NCBI RefSeq assembly: GCF_001653235.2
Contig: NC_035795.1
Location: 1,426,001 to 1,490,000, forward strand
DNA from: Pochonia chlamydosporia 170
Taxonomy: Eukaryota; Ascomycota; Sordariomycetes; Hypocreales; Clavicipitaceae
DNA: 64,000 nt
Direction: 5' to 3'
A program made the translations under genes and the position numbers. This document shows positions 22,571 through 35,700 of this stretch, one piece after another (positions within the stretch are counted from its first letter, which is position 1; the number at the start of each line of letters is the position of its first letter). Below the pieces are notes generated by a model, which saw nothing but the letters and a program-made list of their open reading frames with translations, did no database searches and was not told the DNA's origin.

Positions 22571-24092
22571 CGTGTCAGCACTTGACAAGTGAAGGTTTGA
22601 CAGTTTTGTCGTCACCGAGCAAGATTCTCACGATGCCAACTTCTGCTCAACAAAAGGCTGGGGGATCAACCTACTTATCAGCAAACTCATCTCAACCCCT
22701 GCCCGCATCCCATCTCACCCTTGCAATGGAAATAAACGCTTCCAAGCTTCCCATCAATCAGCCTCATTCTTGTTGGCGCCACCGACGGGGATCGTGGTGA
22801 GAGTCAGGGAAGATGTCAGCCGGGGGAGATTTGCGCCGAGTTGCTTGTGCTGCATTTTTCGGCATTGTACGAGCTTGTCGACCTCATCCTCCACTCTGAA
22901 AATGGATGGCTTGTGAGTTGAATGTGTTTCTGGTGTGATGAGTAAGGCCTAAAACGTGCAAGCTTGATTTAGAGGATAAGCTAAGAGTTCAGCTGTCAGG
23001 CAGGGATGCAGTAAATGGGCTTGTCTGTGGGCCATGTCCTTGGCTAGGTTAAAGTTGTAGGGCTGCGTTGGGGTCGTGTTGAACGTGTGTCTGAATTGGG
23101 GTATTTCTCGACATTGCTTGAGTACATGTCACTTCGTGATGCCTTCGTAGAGTCACATGAGTAATAAACCATCGTCAAATAAACACAATCTCCATTCCCC
23201 ATTATACAGATAATTCACAGCAATAAGCCCAGTAAATAACATGGTCATGGTCCCAGTCCCTTATTCATGTCACAAAAGGCAAAGATCAGCATCCTCTCCA
23301 TCCACATCCACATCCACATGTGCAGCTTCAGAAATGGCTGCAACATCCACCATGCCAAGTGAGAAATTAGCCAAACCAAACACATCCAGCCAGCCGGTAA
23401 CAAAAAAGCGCAATTAGCTTCTCAAGTCAAAGCTTTAACTAGTCATTCTACAGTCCAGTATTTCTCCATCCCTAATCCATACTCGGGCGGGCAAATATTT
23501 ATGGCCACAGACTGTAAATAGGAAATACACTAACACATTTTGATGTCTAGCATTCAAAACGACTCACGTTAACCCAACTTACGTGCCACCAACCCGCATC
23601 TCGTTTTTCTCGCTTTCCCCCACAATACGTGTCTCAATTCTGAGGGCCGTCTTAGCCCAAGCCACTCAGCTTCACTTTGCACCAAATTTCTTGGCCTGAT
23701 GAACAGCGGAATATTTGCGAGTCTGAACAGGGTTGCTTGCACACCGTTGTAAACACGTGAATGTTGGTCAAGGATGACAGCAAGATATCTCCAGCTTGGC
23801 AATAATAAGGCTATTCCCGCGCTATTGCCTTGGCATGCTGCAATTCAAGCAAGATACTGTATGCTTGATTAAACTCATGGTGCCACCTGTTTCGAGTTTA
23901 TTCCACGGCAAACAAAACCCTTGTGTTTGGAATCTTGCCACAGAATTGGAGAATCATCCTGCCAACATTGTGCTTTTATAGAATATACTCAAAGCACTGT
24001 CGTCATATACAAGCCTGCTATTTACTTGGCCCGTATCCATACTCGCCAAGAAAGAAACCTAGGGATCCAGCCTTACACACCACCTGTCACGA
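22571..24092. other. Intergenic, no gene seen
   Basis: This holds the promoter of the cysteine-rich gene (reading leftwards) and the 3' flank of the GSDH gene. A short ATCCAC repeat lies near 23298-23318. I see no coding region or RNA gene. Confidence 0.55.
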
Positions 24093-25594
24093 TCAACGTC
24101 GTTGATGAACGAGCCCAGGAGATCGATACTGACAAGTGTCGGTTCCCGTCACGACATACAGCTCCCCCGAAGAGTCACTCGTCATAAACACCCTCTTTCC
24201 TTCTGCATCAAACGTCAGCCCTACAGGCCGGAAGCATTCTCCCGGACACACTGCATTGTCCTTGTTCCACATGAGCTCCTGCTCAGCATTGGTGCTGCTC
24301 TTGTCCGGCTTGGGAAAACCCTTGGAAAATGCCACACGGCTAAGACGATAGCCATTCGGGGGTTTGCGGTTCCTATAATCATCAGCCACCTTGTAACACT
24401 CTGCAAACAATCACCAGACTCACCAGCTTCCGTGGAAAGAAATCAGCGCCGCCGACCCTTGATGGTTAAACTTGATATCCAGCGGCGCCAGGTGAGACCC
24501 AAATGTAATATGAGGGGATACAGTATCGTCCTGGCACCACTGATCCGTGTAATTGCTCGGCATCTGATCGCCCACCATCTGCTGACCAGTCTTGGCTCCC
24601 CCCGGATAGCCATCGACGTTGGAGCTATCAAAGATGGCCACGCACGCGGGATATCCAAAGTTTTTGCCGTACACCTCGCTGCTGGTGTCGTTGGGCAGTC
24701 CATGATAGTTGAGCTCCTCGCCGGGATTCGAGTTATGAACATCGACGCCTTTTCGCTGCATGTTGTCGATGGAGTTTTCAACCGACCACTAACCAAGTTA
24801 GCCATTTCCTTTCTTTTCCTTTTGTTGAGAGACAGGCCACAAACGGCAGTCACTTACGATATATCCCGTGGCAGGATCTTCAGCCACGCCCACGCTGTTT
24901 CTAAGTCCCCATCCCAGCACCTCCCCGTCAGAATACTTGACCGGAGCACTCCCCTTGAGAAGACTGTCAATCTTGAACACGCGAATCTGACTTTTGCCCG
25001 ACCCAATCTCCACAGTATCCTTGTCGATGTTTCCATCCGATCCTCTGGAGACGAGCAGCAGGTTCGAGTTGTGCCTTGGAATCAAGAGCGTGCGTGTAGA
25101 GTGGCCGCCCTGAACCATGCCAGTGATGATATTCTTGGCCTTTCCCGCCGTTCCCTTGGCCGCATCGTAGTCGTAGGCATACACATCCGTTGACGACGAC
25201 GCAAACAGTGTTTTGCCATCAGACGACAGCTCTATACCGTGGTTCAGCTTCACCATGTTAGCTTCCACCATAACAACCCATTCCTCATTACAACGCATGC
25301 CCAACTCACAGTCTTGTCAGTAACAATTTGCGCACTCTTCCCAACGCAAGTATCTATCCCCTCCCCATCATCCAACTCAAGCCGCCGAATACCCTTCCCA
25401 CCCGCCTCAACCACCAGCAAGTTCCCCTCCGTATCAGCAACCACACCGCGCGGCCTGCTCAAACCATTCGCCAAAACCTTGAACTTGACGCCCGGCGCCG
25501 TCTGCGGATTCGACTTTGGCTTTATGGGCTCGCAGTTCGCAGCGAGCGCCAGCCCAGTATACAGCGCCCCGAGGAGCAAATACAGCGGTGCCAT
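24093..25594 (-). CDS. Secreted quinoprotein GSDH-like dehydrogenase, 439 aa
   Basis: This is a predicted extracellular six-bladed beta-propeller of the soluble glucose/sorbosone dehydrogenase superfamily, often annotated as L-sorbosone dehydrogenase. Fungal members related to CAZy AA12 oxidise sugars with bound PQQ. Exons are 25310-25594, 24858-25247, 24424-24788 and 24093-24372, with GT-AG introns of 62, 69 and 51 nt. Joining restores DKT|LNHGIELS, TGYI|WSVENS and FHGSW|NRKPPNG, all family-typical. The N-terminus is a signal peptide (LLLGALYTGLALAA) followed by Cys. Visible motifs are GLSRPRGVVADTEGN, GEELNYHG, KFNHQGSAALISFHGSWNR and the C-terminal FRPVGLTFDAEG blade. PQQ ligands were not traced residue by residue, so whether it binds PQQ is open. 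The substrate is unknown. The start is the ATG nearest the signal peptide. Confidence 0.88.
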
Positions 25595-27205
25595 GACTAT
25601 CAACCATGTGAAGCTGACTAGAGCACGGAATAACGTTCAATGCGTCGGGTATGCTGCGGTTTTTATCACCAACAGCTCCTTCCCTCGGTCATTCTGGTCG
25701 TAGCGTAATACGCGTCATTGGCAGAATACGCTCTTCTCCTCTTTCGCACGCATTCCAGCAAGCCACCCATCGTCATGACCCGAAGCCTTAGCTCAAGAAA
25801 GATAGCTTGCGTCTTATCCCACCCGGCCAACCAAGAAATGGCATTTTCACTTGCCCAAGCCAAGAACGAAGCTGCCACACCTCTTGTTGGCTTGGCCAAA
25901 AGCCGCAGGTGGTAGTTGGGAACAGATGCTGATCCTGGTGTCGAGCCAATGGCACAGACAATCGCGGGCGCAGGGGTCGTCTGGGAGAGCTATTTGCACG
26001 AAACTAAGCTCTCGCAAGCTGCATGAACGTGGAGGTGCATGAACAATGGCAGGTCGTCATTCGGGGCAAACGGTATTTTTGGCCGGTCGTTCCAGGATGC
26101 TCAAGTAGGATAGGTGCAGCCTAAATGGAACGTGCTTTGGCAGAAATAAATCGACATGGTACTGGCTCAATGGAATAAGCTTGTTCGCTTTTCACTTTCA
26201 CTAACGTAGTGTCACTGGTAGTCGCCGTTTCATCTGCGGAGAAACCATTCACATTCACGCTTTTACTTCAAGTTCCCCGCAAAGATGCTTGCATCACATA
26301 CATTGCGAGCTTGATTCCGCCGGCTATATTTCTAACCAACTACCTAGTTCGGCAATTGTTGACCAGGCACCGTAACGCCGCATTATGCATCATCCATCCA
26401 AAGTAACATTCTTATCCCCCAGGAAACAACCAAATCCCAGACTCCCAAGGCACTCAAGGTCCGACGTAGCATCTGACTGCAAACTTCTCGAATTTGCTAC
26501 CCTCTTGAGGGTAGTATCTCCCACGACTTATGTCGCCGACGGAAACGAGACACTAGCACTGGTGGAATATTTCCAAATGCCAAAACCTGATGGTTACATT
26601 CAAGTCTAATATTCTGTTGGCCTTTCGCCAGGTAACCTATTCTCAAAAAATGTACAAGCCACCCATTCCAATGCAATTCATTTCTTACAACAACCATGAG
26701 TAGATTTGACCCGTCCCAGCTAGTCGTCCATTCGAACTCGAAGGGATAGGTGGAATCTGAAAGGAACACGAAGAGAACAAGGTTGAAAAGAAACCAGCCC
26801 GCTTCCTAACATAAATCCATCAAAGTGTGCCAATGTGGCTTCATTCGTTACACGTAATCCAACAGTAAATAGGGAAGAAATCAGGAGCAATAGAACAAAA
26901 TGTTCGAGCTTGTTGCTTCATAGTGCTTCGCGGCAAATCCAGTCTAGTCGCTTTCGTTTTCAACATGGTCATTGGCTTGACCAAGCAAGATACTGACGTA
27001 CGTTCTATGTGCGGGGGGAAGGGCATGATGCAGTCGACGAGACGCCCGTTAAAAACAAAGAAGATGCGGTTCCATCTCGGAACTCGTAAAACGATGGTTG
27101 TGTCGATATAACAGTACTTTTTAATGTGTTGCATCCCAAATAACAGGCCGATAGATATGCTGAGCTGGTAATGATATAAAACAATATAATGATACAAGGG
27201 TCTGT
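25595..27205. other. Intergenic, no gene seen
   Basis: This holds the upstream region of the GSDH gene and the 3' flank of the PH-domain gene. A 122-codon frame near 26841-27209 on the minus strand overlaps the likely 3' UTR of the PH-domain gene and has no recognisable features. Confidence 0.55.
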
Positions 27206-29737
27206 TCAAGTCCGTATCTGCATCTTTTGCGGAATAGGAGGCAGCGCCCGAGTCGGAGGAGGAGCTGGCGGAGGACCGCTAACGGCTATCTGTGGCATGC
27301 TTCTCCGGTTCAAGAGTGATGATCTCGGCGTCTTTTCAACATTGAGATAATGACCGCTTCCCGGTTTAGATGCCGAAGTGACTGTGGCAGCTGAATCAGA
27401 CGAGTGATTGCTCGAGACAGTTGAGTCGTGAACCTCATACGAGCGCGCAGACCGCTCAGAGAAAACAGACCCCATGCTGGCCCGCTTCGCTGCACGAGAG
27501 GGTTCAAGTGAGCGGCTCCTCAGGGCGTCGGCAGCACTCTCCCCAATATCCAGGAACGAAGTACGGTGTCCCCGTGGAGCCTCGTCGACAACCGGGACAC
27601 TTCGTGTCGCCATGGCCGCGATATGAGGTGGCCTACTCGCCCCCAAGTCTTGCCTCAAGGCGCTGGCGCTCGAGTGTTTTCGGGGGCTGAGGCGCCAGGA
27701 TGTTCTCTCTGGGATGGATTCTGGAACATTATTAGGGACTTGTGATGAGTGGTCGTCCCCGCGTTTGCTAGCTCGCCCTCGAGAGACAGATCGCAACCGT
27801 CTTTTACCAAAGTCCATAATTGGAGACGCCGGCAGCGTGGGAGATTTTGGTGCGGTTGGCAGCCGCTCTGTGGCTATCGCTCGTGCCACTGCTTGGTCAG
27901 TCACAGCCGACAGGCGATGGGCAGATTGCATCGCTGTCGGTGCCATTCGGCCAAATCTGGGAGGCGATGTATCACGGTCTCGTCTACGGCTTGGAGAACC
28001 GTCTGTAGTGCTCGTGCTCACCAGACCCCGTGCGTACGAAAAGCGTCGATTTGAGGAATGTGGCACGCTGAAGTTGGGAGTAGGCTTGATACCAAGAGGA
28101 GAGGTTACCCGGTCAGGTTGGATAACGGTAATACGGGTCGAGAAGCCACGATTCTTCCCCTTGGGGGACAGGCCATCGTCAACAAAAGGTCTGCCGGCTT
28201 GCATGGACTCCCGTCTCGTAGCAATCTCCAGTCCGTTCGGTCTCGTTCGTATTTCTCCTCTGCCAGCAGGTTCATATAGACCAAGACTCCCTTCGTCAAA
28301 TTTGTCATTGGTAGGTGAACCCTCGGGCGAAGATCCCGTTGATGTGACAAAAGTCCGTTGCCCGGATGATATAAAGGATAGCCGGTTTGAATTCTCTCGT
28401 AGGTTCTCTAGTTGACGTTCATCCTGAGATACGACACTATTCGTGGTAGAAACATCGTCCAGGGATTGGTTGCCGGTTCTATCAGAGCTGGCCTGTCTCG
28501 TAGGGGTTCCAGTGCAACTCGTCGCCCTTGGTGGCGATATCACAGTATGACTGCTCCTACTTCTAGGGCTTGTGAAACGGGTTGGGTCTCGGATGATAAG
28601 GGTGCGTTGACTGGTCTGCTCTCGCAAATAAGGATCAGCAATGGTAGATTTTGGCTTGCCCGTTTCTGACAACTTCTTCTTGCCTCCTTGCTTTTCGATC
28701 TCATTTCGTAAAATAGCTATCCAGCCTTCCATATCTTCAGCATTCTCGAAGACCATTAGTAGATTGGATGCACTTCGTCGTTCGGTGAGACGGAACGAAA
28801 GCTTGGAAAATATGGAGCGACTTTCTAATCCTTGGGTGTCGTCCATGTCTGCCACGGAAGAAACTTGAATAACCCAGTGGCGGCCTGGAATTGCATCCGT
28901 GGCAAATGCAGCCGACGAAGGGCCCAGCCGAAGTATCTTTTCCGGCAAACGGTCAAAATTACCGTCCCCAGAGTACTGCAAGAGATATCCAGATGTGACC
29001 AAAATGTAAATTTTGGTTGTCCATTCAAAGTTTGCCGAGGACCCATTAATACCACGTTTATTCTTCTTCTTAAGTTTCTCCTTATCTACTCCAAGATCGT
29101 CATCCTCGGGACCCTTGGCAGTGCTTGCGCTCTCTTCCTCTTCCTTGATCTGTAGACTGCTTTTCTTTTCGTTGATACGCAAGATAGCATCGGCAGAGAT
29201 GGATGCGGCTGGCAAGGTTGCGTGATGAATGGCTTGGGGAAAGGCTTTGAACAATGGTGGCAGCGACCAACTAGAATTCGTGTCCTTGGTGTTCTTGCCA
29301 GTTCCTCGCGGGTTTGCTCTCTTTTTCGTAACTGCAGCTGTATCCCGCTGCTCATATTGCTCAGAATAGGCAACGTCCTCCACCGTGGCCGGGAGTGGTT
29401 TCCAAGAAAAGTTGTCTGGTACATTAGAGTCGAATTGGTATCCATGAGGTGTTTGGTTCAGTTCTGCCATTGATGTGCGAAAGCGAGTCGAGTTCGATGC
29501 AACTGGAGCATGATTCAAGTCCTGGCCGTCCTTTGCAGTCTTGGATCGCCCGAATATGTTCCGAAGTCCCAACTTCGACTCCCGGCGGCCAAGTTTCTCC
29601 ATTTTGTCCAATTTCTCTTGCCTGATTGGCATTCGGTTTTCTAGTTCGGCCGCATAATCAATCCCAGGGCCTCGAGGCCCTCGAAGACTACTACTCGGGA
29701 AGCTCTGAGAGCTATCGAGCATTTGCTCGCGGGTCAT
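27206..29737 (-). CDS. PH-domain protein with long disordered tail, 843 aa
   Basis: This is a single-exon gene. The start is ATG at 29737; an in-frame TTG further upstream is not used. Residues about 1-70 hold a basic and coiled stretch (RQEKLDKMEKLGRRESKLGL). A pleckstrin-homology fold spans roughly residues 160-350: strands around TTKIYILVTSGYLLQYSG and RHWVIQVSSV, with a lysine-rich insert (KEKLKKKNKRG), end in the typical C-terminal helix with invariant Trp (AEDMEGWIAILRNEIEKQ). PH domains bind phosphoinositides or proteins, so a membrane or cortex-associated adaptor is likely. The rest (about 350-843) is Ser/Arg/Pro-rich and disordered, with many basic SPR/TSPR-type sites that look like kinase targets. 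The protein ends in a proline stretch (PPPAPPPTRALPPIP) resembling an SH3 ligand. No named orthologue is claimed. Confidence 0.88.
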   Translation of the reverse strand: MTREQMLDSSQSFPSSSLRGPRGPGIDYAAELENRMPIRQEKLDKMEKLGRRESKLGLRNIFGRSKTAKDGQDLNHAPVASNSTRFRTSMAELNQTPHGYQFDSNVPDNFSWKPLPATVEDVAYSEQYEQRDTAAVTKKRANPRGTGKNTKDTNSSWSLPPLFKAFPQAIHHATLPAASISADAILRINEKKSSLQIKEEEESASTAKGPEDDDLGVDKEKLKKKNKRGINGSSANFEWTTKIYILVTSGYLLQYSGDGNFDRLPEKILRLGPSSAAFATDAIPGRHWVIQVSSVADMDDTQGLESRSIFSKLSFRLTERRSASNLLMVFENAEDMEGWIAILRNEIEKQGGKKKLSETGKPKSTIADPYLREQTSQRTLIIRDPTRFTSPRSRSSHTVISPPRATSCTGTPTRQASSDRTGNQSLDDVSTTNSVVSQDERQLENLRENSNRLSFISSGQRTFVTSTGSSPEGSPTNDKFDEGSLGLYEPAGRGEIRTRPNGLEIATRRESMQAGRPFVDDGLSPKGKNRGFSTRITVIQPDRVTSPLGIKPTPNFSVPHSSNRRFSYARGLVSTSTTDGSPSRRRDRDTSPPRFGRMAPTAMQSAHRLSAVTDQAVARAIATERLPTAPKSPTLPASPIMDFGKRRLRSVSRGRASKRGDDHSSQVPNNVPESIPERTSWRLSPRKHSSASALRQDLGASRPPHIAAMATRSVPVVDEAPRGHRTSFLDIGESAADALRSRSLEPSRAAKRASMGSVFSERSARSYEVHDSTVSSNHSSDSAATVTSASKPGSGHYLNVEKTPRSSLLNRRSMPQIAVSGPPPAPPPTRALPPIPQKMQIRT

Positions 29738-32700
29738 GGTACAATAACCCAACAAATATCGTATCAAGCCTTCTTATTTTCGGTACCAGGAAAAGGTTAA
29801 GTTTGGTTTTCGTTGCTATGTTTCTGTCGTTGTTGAGCCAAGCAAGAAAGAAACAGCTACCAAGCCATGCGGAAATGCCGTTGTAACCTAGTAGCCTTTG
29901 TGGTGCTGACGGTGTTGCCTTTTCGACTGAGACAATATGGCAAGAACCAAGACACAAAGCAAGGAACTGAAGCAATTGCTATTCAAGGTAACAGATGTTT
30001 TCTCTTCCAATAACAGTCAAGTCCCAGGGCATACGGATGTGGCAAGTGACTGGGGACTCCGATTGTTGGATTGAGGTGATGACGAGTTGTTGTTATTGTA
30101 TCAACAGTCCAAAGTTGGAATCGAGCAACTGAACTAGCTTTTGGTCAATGGGTGATTCACGTTTTTCCTGAACACGGAGGACGGTGCTCTGTTGTGTGAT
30201 TCGCCAAAGTCTGCGTTGTTCATGCGAGGGAGATAAAAGGGAACGAAAGGAGAAGAAGGGACAGTAAGAGCACCAGGGTCAAAGACAAAACAAGACGAAG
30301 AACTAGAGCGAATGCCACTTTCGTCAGATCTTAGACATGTAATATGTAGCAACAAACAAAAAGAGGATGACCGGAACCACTAGAGGAGAAGAGAATGTCA
30401 CTGGCAAGGCAATATGGCACAGATTTGTACCGAACTGCCTCAACCGGCTCACAACGCTGTACCAATACCCCATTCTTGTATTTACTGACCAGAGAGCAAG
30501 AGCGAAGCCTGTGGACCCCAAAGGTGAGAATAGACCCTCCCATGGCGGGGACTTGTGGCGTCTTCCTTGTGCAGCCATCCAGGCACAAAAGTCAAGGGAA
30601 CGGAGCAGTCCTAACACAACCTTTCGCATGTTGTCGCAGCCCAAGCGTGGATTTCTGAGTCGCTTGGAGTCCGGGAGTCGCGTTCCCCTGCACCACAGCA
30701 GTCCTCCGTTGGACGGGAGCCATACTCCGTGGCTAACAACTAGTTTGAGCGACGTCGAGGCGTGAGAACAAAACGGCTGGGTCAGGGGTCGCACAATGTG
30801 TGATGTTTTGAGGTGGACGTGTGATGTGGGCAACATGCCGCTGTGAGAGGAACCAGGGGCATGGCGACATGGGACCCCTGGTATGAAGCCCAGCAAAAAG
30901 TCTGAACAGTTGCAGCATTGCAGCTTCGCGGCTCAGCATGGTGGGCGGACCATGCCGGGGCACGCAGGGAGCTCTGAAGTTGTGGATGCTGCTAAACCAC
31001 ACACAGACTGTCACACCAGTACCAAGGTCTTCACAGCCCGTCGCATTTGTGTACTCCGTATGTGGTGTAAGTTGCATACAGTACTGAGCGGCCTCAAGGT
31101 TACGAGTAGTCCGTATGCGTCTGGTTGTTTAATAAGCGGATGAATGTCGCCCATAATAAGCCGGTAAAGCAATAGCGTCTTTCGTGTGGTGCTTGTCAAG
31201 CCAGAACTCAAAGTCGAACGGCCCTGTTACATTAAATCGAAAACCCTGTCCGTCAAGTCCCATCAAAGATTGACAGTGCACTGGAGCCCAATACGATCGG
31301 ATAGCCAGGAGTGTGGTGATCGACGGCAATTTAGCAACGACATCGAGGCGTCATGATCACGGTCCCTGTCCAGACATGAACCAAAGACGCTATGATGCCA
31401 GACAAGGCTGGATACGGCGGCTACGGTGGATGGAGGAGGATGACTTGTTGGTTTGCCCTCGAGGGTGACTTGACCTTGCCAAATTCTCTTTGTCTATGCT
31501 GATATAACTCGCCATTTGCTCTAATCCGGCATTAAATCAGTATGTAGGGAATGAGAAGCAACCAACGTTTCTTGTTGGCAAAGAATCATTGCACATGTTT
31601 TTTTGGGTCCCCCCAACATTGGCTCATTGTGATTGTGTGGTGGACTCACCACTACGGATAAAGGAAGGATACTACTGCAGGGACGATGTAGGGGGAACAT
31701 GCGAGCGTCCAAGACCGTAATTTCGTTCGGAAGACGCAAAAGCAAACGCCTCCACGACGCGTTGATTTGCAAGTGACGCCGCACCGGTTGCTGAACCGGC
31801 GAGCCAGGGGGGGGAGACGCCACCGGGGACCATTGGAAAAAGCTCTCTTTACCCATCCCATCCAGCGTCGTCGTCATGGCGTGGGAAGTTGGTAACAACC
31901 TGATGACGACCCGTACAGTGCTCTGGACGGAGTACGTGTATCCTAGCTCATGTGGTACGGACTACTCGGCACGGAGTTGGCGAAGATGTCCTGTGATTGT
32001 CGTCTGTTGATGCGGCAAGCAAACGCCGGAACAGGGAGCACTGCTGCAATGACTGTGCCTTGGTTCATGCTCCTGTGGGCGGAGTGGACTGTGGATTGCG
32101 GATTGTGAGCGGACTGTACTGTGCAGCACAGTAGAGAATCGTCGAAAAGAAAGGATGCAAAAAAATAAATAAATAAAAATAAAACATAATGTTGTTGGCT
32201 GCACCGGACAATGTCTCCATGTTCCAAGGTTCCCAAAAAGTCCAAGAGCCACGCTCGGTCCTTCCCCGCACGTGTCGACGTCTCGAAGACTCCTGTTGTT
32301 CGTTTCCATATGTTTTTTGTTTGTACTTTGCACAGAGTACTCCGTACAGTTCTATTCTTGAGGCTCGCTCTCCAAATTTTGCTTTTGTTTCTCTCGTCAC
32401 AACTGATGATGCCCTCACCGTCTGTCTCATGCTTCTCAGTTCATTCCCAGAACCGAGTTGCCGGCATCACGGATTCAAGGCCCCATGTCCCGCGGTGACT
32501 AAACCCAGCTCTCTTTAGCTCACCTCACTGGCCTCTCCGTTCTCTGTCAACCTTCAATGTGGTCAAAGATATCCTTGCTAGCGTCCAGTCACACAGTTTT
32601 TATCGGCCCACCAGCTACCGATGGCCCCCTGTGCACCAAACGACCACCGACCAGGCCTTTACAGACCAGTTGGGGATAGCCCAACCATGTGCACAGGTAA

Positions 32701-35700
32701 GAAGGTCAATGATAAGGCTATTACGGAGTACTCCTTTGCCAAAAAGTTGATATTCGTGGGGCATGGCTGGTAAAGCAAAAAAGTCCGGTCCCGACATCTT
32801 CAACATCCCAGCCACTTCAAATATAGCCAAGCATGAACAAGTATGTTCAAGCTCCTGGGCTCGGGAGTCGAAGAAATCGTTCCGAATTTTCACTTGTATG
32901 GGCTCATTTTTTTAAATGCAACAGCTCTTTGGTCAATGCCAGACGGCTCCACAATCTGCGTACTTATTACCAAAGCTGGGGTTCAGAACACAGAGAGTTC
33001 CAGCACCGAGGATAGGCGAAAGAAACGTGGTACGATATCGATAATCCAGTCGGTGGCGGCGGCATTGTTGCTATCGTGGCCACTCCACCAATTTTTTTGA
33101 TTTTTTTTTTTTTTATCAAATGAGCGGGATGCCCCATTGCGTGTCTCAGCGACGCGCACGGAGTAGCCCAGTGACTTGTTCAACCGGTGGCAGACATGTG
33201 CAATTGCTCCAGAGCGATCAGACCTCCTACGAACCAAGGCACCACCTCTGTCAACCCTAGTTGGCATTGCGCACCAGACCCTCGGGCTTATTGGCATGTC
33301 TCAGTGCAAGATGAAAGGCCCTGCGAAGACTACGGAGTACAGAGCATGGTTGTATGCAGTCAGCTGTGGGAATGTCGGTAGTTCGTATCTGATTCCGGCC
33401 GATATAACTCGTCAAAATCACCAAATGGGAGACTTGGATACAGTACATGAGACTGCGTGCCTCCTTTGTTGTTCAACCTGCATCTTCAAGGTCAGCTGAC
33501 CGCTTGTTTGATGCATGGAGACTCAGCAGAGCATCTTTGTGCCATGGACCGTAGCCACGCACAGCAATCACGCGCATTTGACAAAGAGAAACTATTCAAC
33601 AGGGGCGTCAGACATTGCATGCATCTACTCCGAAGAACAGCAGCAGGTCCTGCATCAAATACGAAGCATGCTGCCTCCACCCGAAGAATAGTCGACCAGC
33701 TTCGAACTTCTCACCCCTACTCCTTTGTAGAAGTTGTCACTACAGCCAGGAGGAGTCTTTCAGCGTGACGCAGGGCGAACAAAGGCCTCGGCTTGTGCTG
33801 GCTCATGGCCCATAAGGCTAATCCGCATCCTGTGCAGTTGATTAAGAATAATGGACGGGTATAAGGCAATTCAGATGCGCCCTCCGCTATAAACTACAAT
33901 GCTGTGTGTTGTTCAACAATAGCATCAATGGAGTGAGGTGGTGAGCGTGTGAATCCTGCCACCCCTGGTTCCTGCAGTAGTGTCAACGCCTCACTGGCGC
34001 AAATTGGACCTGATCTCGTGAGTATGACATCTGGACGACTTCGTCTTGGTCGAGCTCAAAAAACGGCCCAGGTCTAGGGTATTGAGCGCTCACTCATACT
34101 CAACCTGCTACGTAATTATCTACCACAGGTGTTGGGAGCGCTTTCACCAACTGATATACCTGTTATCGAGCGTCTACGTGTAACCAGGACTATCCTCCCA
34201 TGGCAATAGTCCAGGGATAATGGTAATATTGAATCGAGCTGGTGGAAAACGTCGCACAGCTCTCAGCGCCATATTGTGCGCTCAGCATCCGCGGTGGCAC
34301 AGGCATTGATTGCTATTGAATCCTTCAGATATGCCTTCCACATGCATACTTGTGTTCTGTGGATCAATCAGGTTCTCGCGTCCGCCCGTGTGATCAACCA
34401 TCACGTTTTTTTTTGTTTAGTTTAGTTTGCGTCGTTCAGCTGAAATGTATAGTCTGTGGAGGAGGCAAGACGTCAATGCGACGCCGACTATCGTTCTGTT
34501 TCTAGTTTACGCCTAGCGTTTCGGACAGACAGCAAACGGCAACTCAACAATACCATGATGAAACAAGGTGGGTTCGAGGCTACCACATTTATCGAATCAA
34601 TCTGGAGGGGCTACAGGGTATTATTTGTTTCGATCCCCCCTCCCCTCCTCCGGAACATGTTGGATCGTTGGATGCGATGTTTTAGAGTGGCTCTTCCCGT
34701 CAAGCAGCCCTCCCATTGACCATTGACGGGGACTCAACCACCGAGTCAAGAAAGGGGATACACATGTTTCGTCAGACACGGTCCTCTCACGTTGGCCCAT
34801 CACCGAAATGGGAATGTCGAGGTCGATGCCAAGATCAGAGCCATCTCAGCCCTGACAACGTGCCTCAGATGGGCTATTCTTGGGAACCTGCATGGTGAAA
34901 GCCGTGCGGCGTGTTGAAGTTTTTCACCGCTGACGCTTCTTTTGTCTCTGCTGCGCGATTTCTGCAAAATATTCTCGTGCTTGTGGCTTTTACACGTCGA
35001 TTTGGCCCAACCTTTTCCGGCGTTTACCAAGGCCATGCTGTGGACGGCATGGCATGGCTTGTTCAGCTGCGCTGGGACACATGCAAGGTCTGGGGATACA
35101 GCAAGAAACCACGGTAGAGTGACACTTGGATGATACTGCAGCAGAGTAGTACAATATGCAGGTGCTTGACCAGATTGGAAGGGCAGTATTCCATAGGACT
35201 CGCACTTTTGAGAAAATTGGTTGAGAAGCCGGCTTGTGGTCCTCGTGCAGACATTTGAAGCCACTCCATGTCAGAAGGAGGAATTTAGCTTGATCCCATG
35301 CGTTTTACTTTTCCCATTCAATGTTCTCACAAATGCAGGCGTGGAAACACGTGCCGGGGTTAATGCTCGGGAAACCGTACAGTACATATGCAACATGTAG
35401 CCGAAGCGCTGGGATTACAGCATTGTGACGATACTTGCGAACAGGCATCTGCCCTTGGGCCTGGTTGAGGTGCAGGGTGCACCAGAAAAGTCATGCGGAA
35501 CGTCGAGGAGTCAAAAACCCAGAGCGCGAACACAACTGTAGGGTAGTCTAAACGTGAGAGGCAAATCAATGTCACTCCATTCACAGTGGCTCCACTGTCA
35601 GGAGATACTTGGCTCCAGAGTCCAGACCACTGACGTATGTTCCGCCACTGGAATATTGGGAAGGCGAAACCTGGAATGGTTACACACTAGATTGGGAGTC

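Noticed and set aside
24102..25193. 363-codon plus-strand frame antisense to the GSDH gene
   Set aside because: It runs through two introns of the sense gene and has no domain; the sense model has conserved motifs restored at every junction.
30324..30896. 190-codon minus-strand frame
   Set aside because: No recognisable domain; plus-strand frame of 132 codons over the same bases; probably chance.
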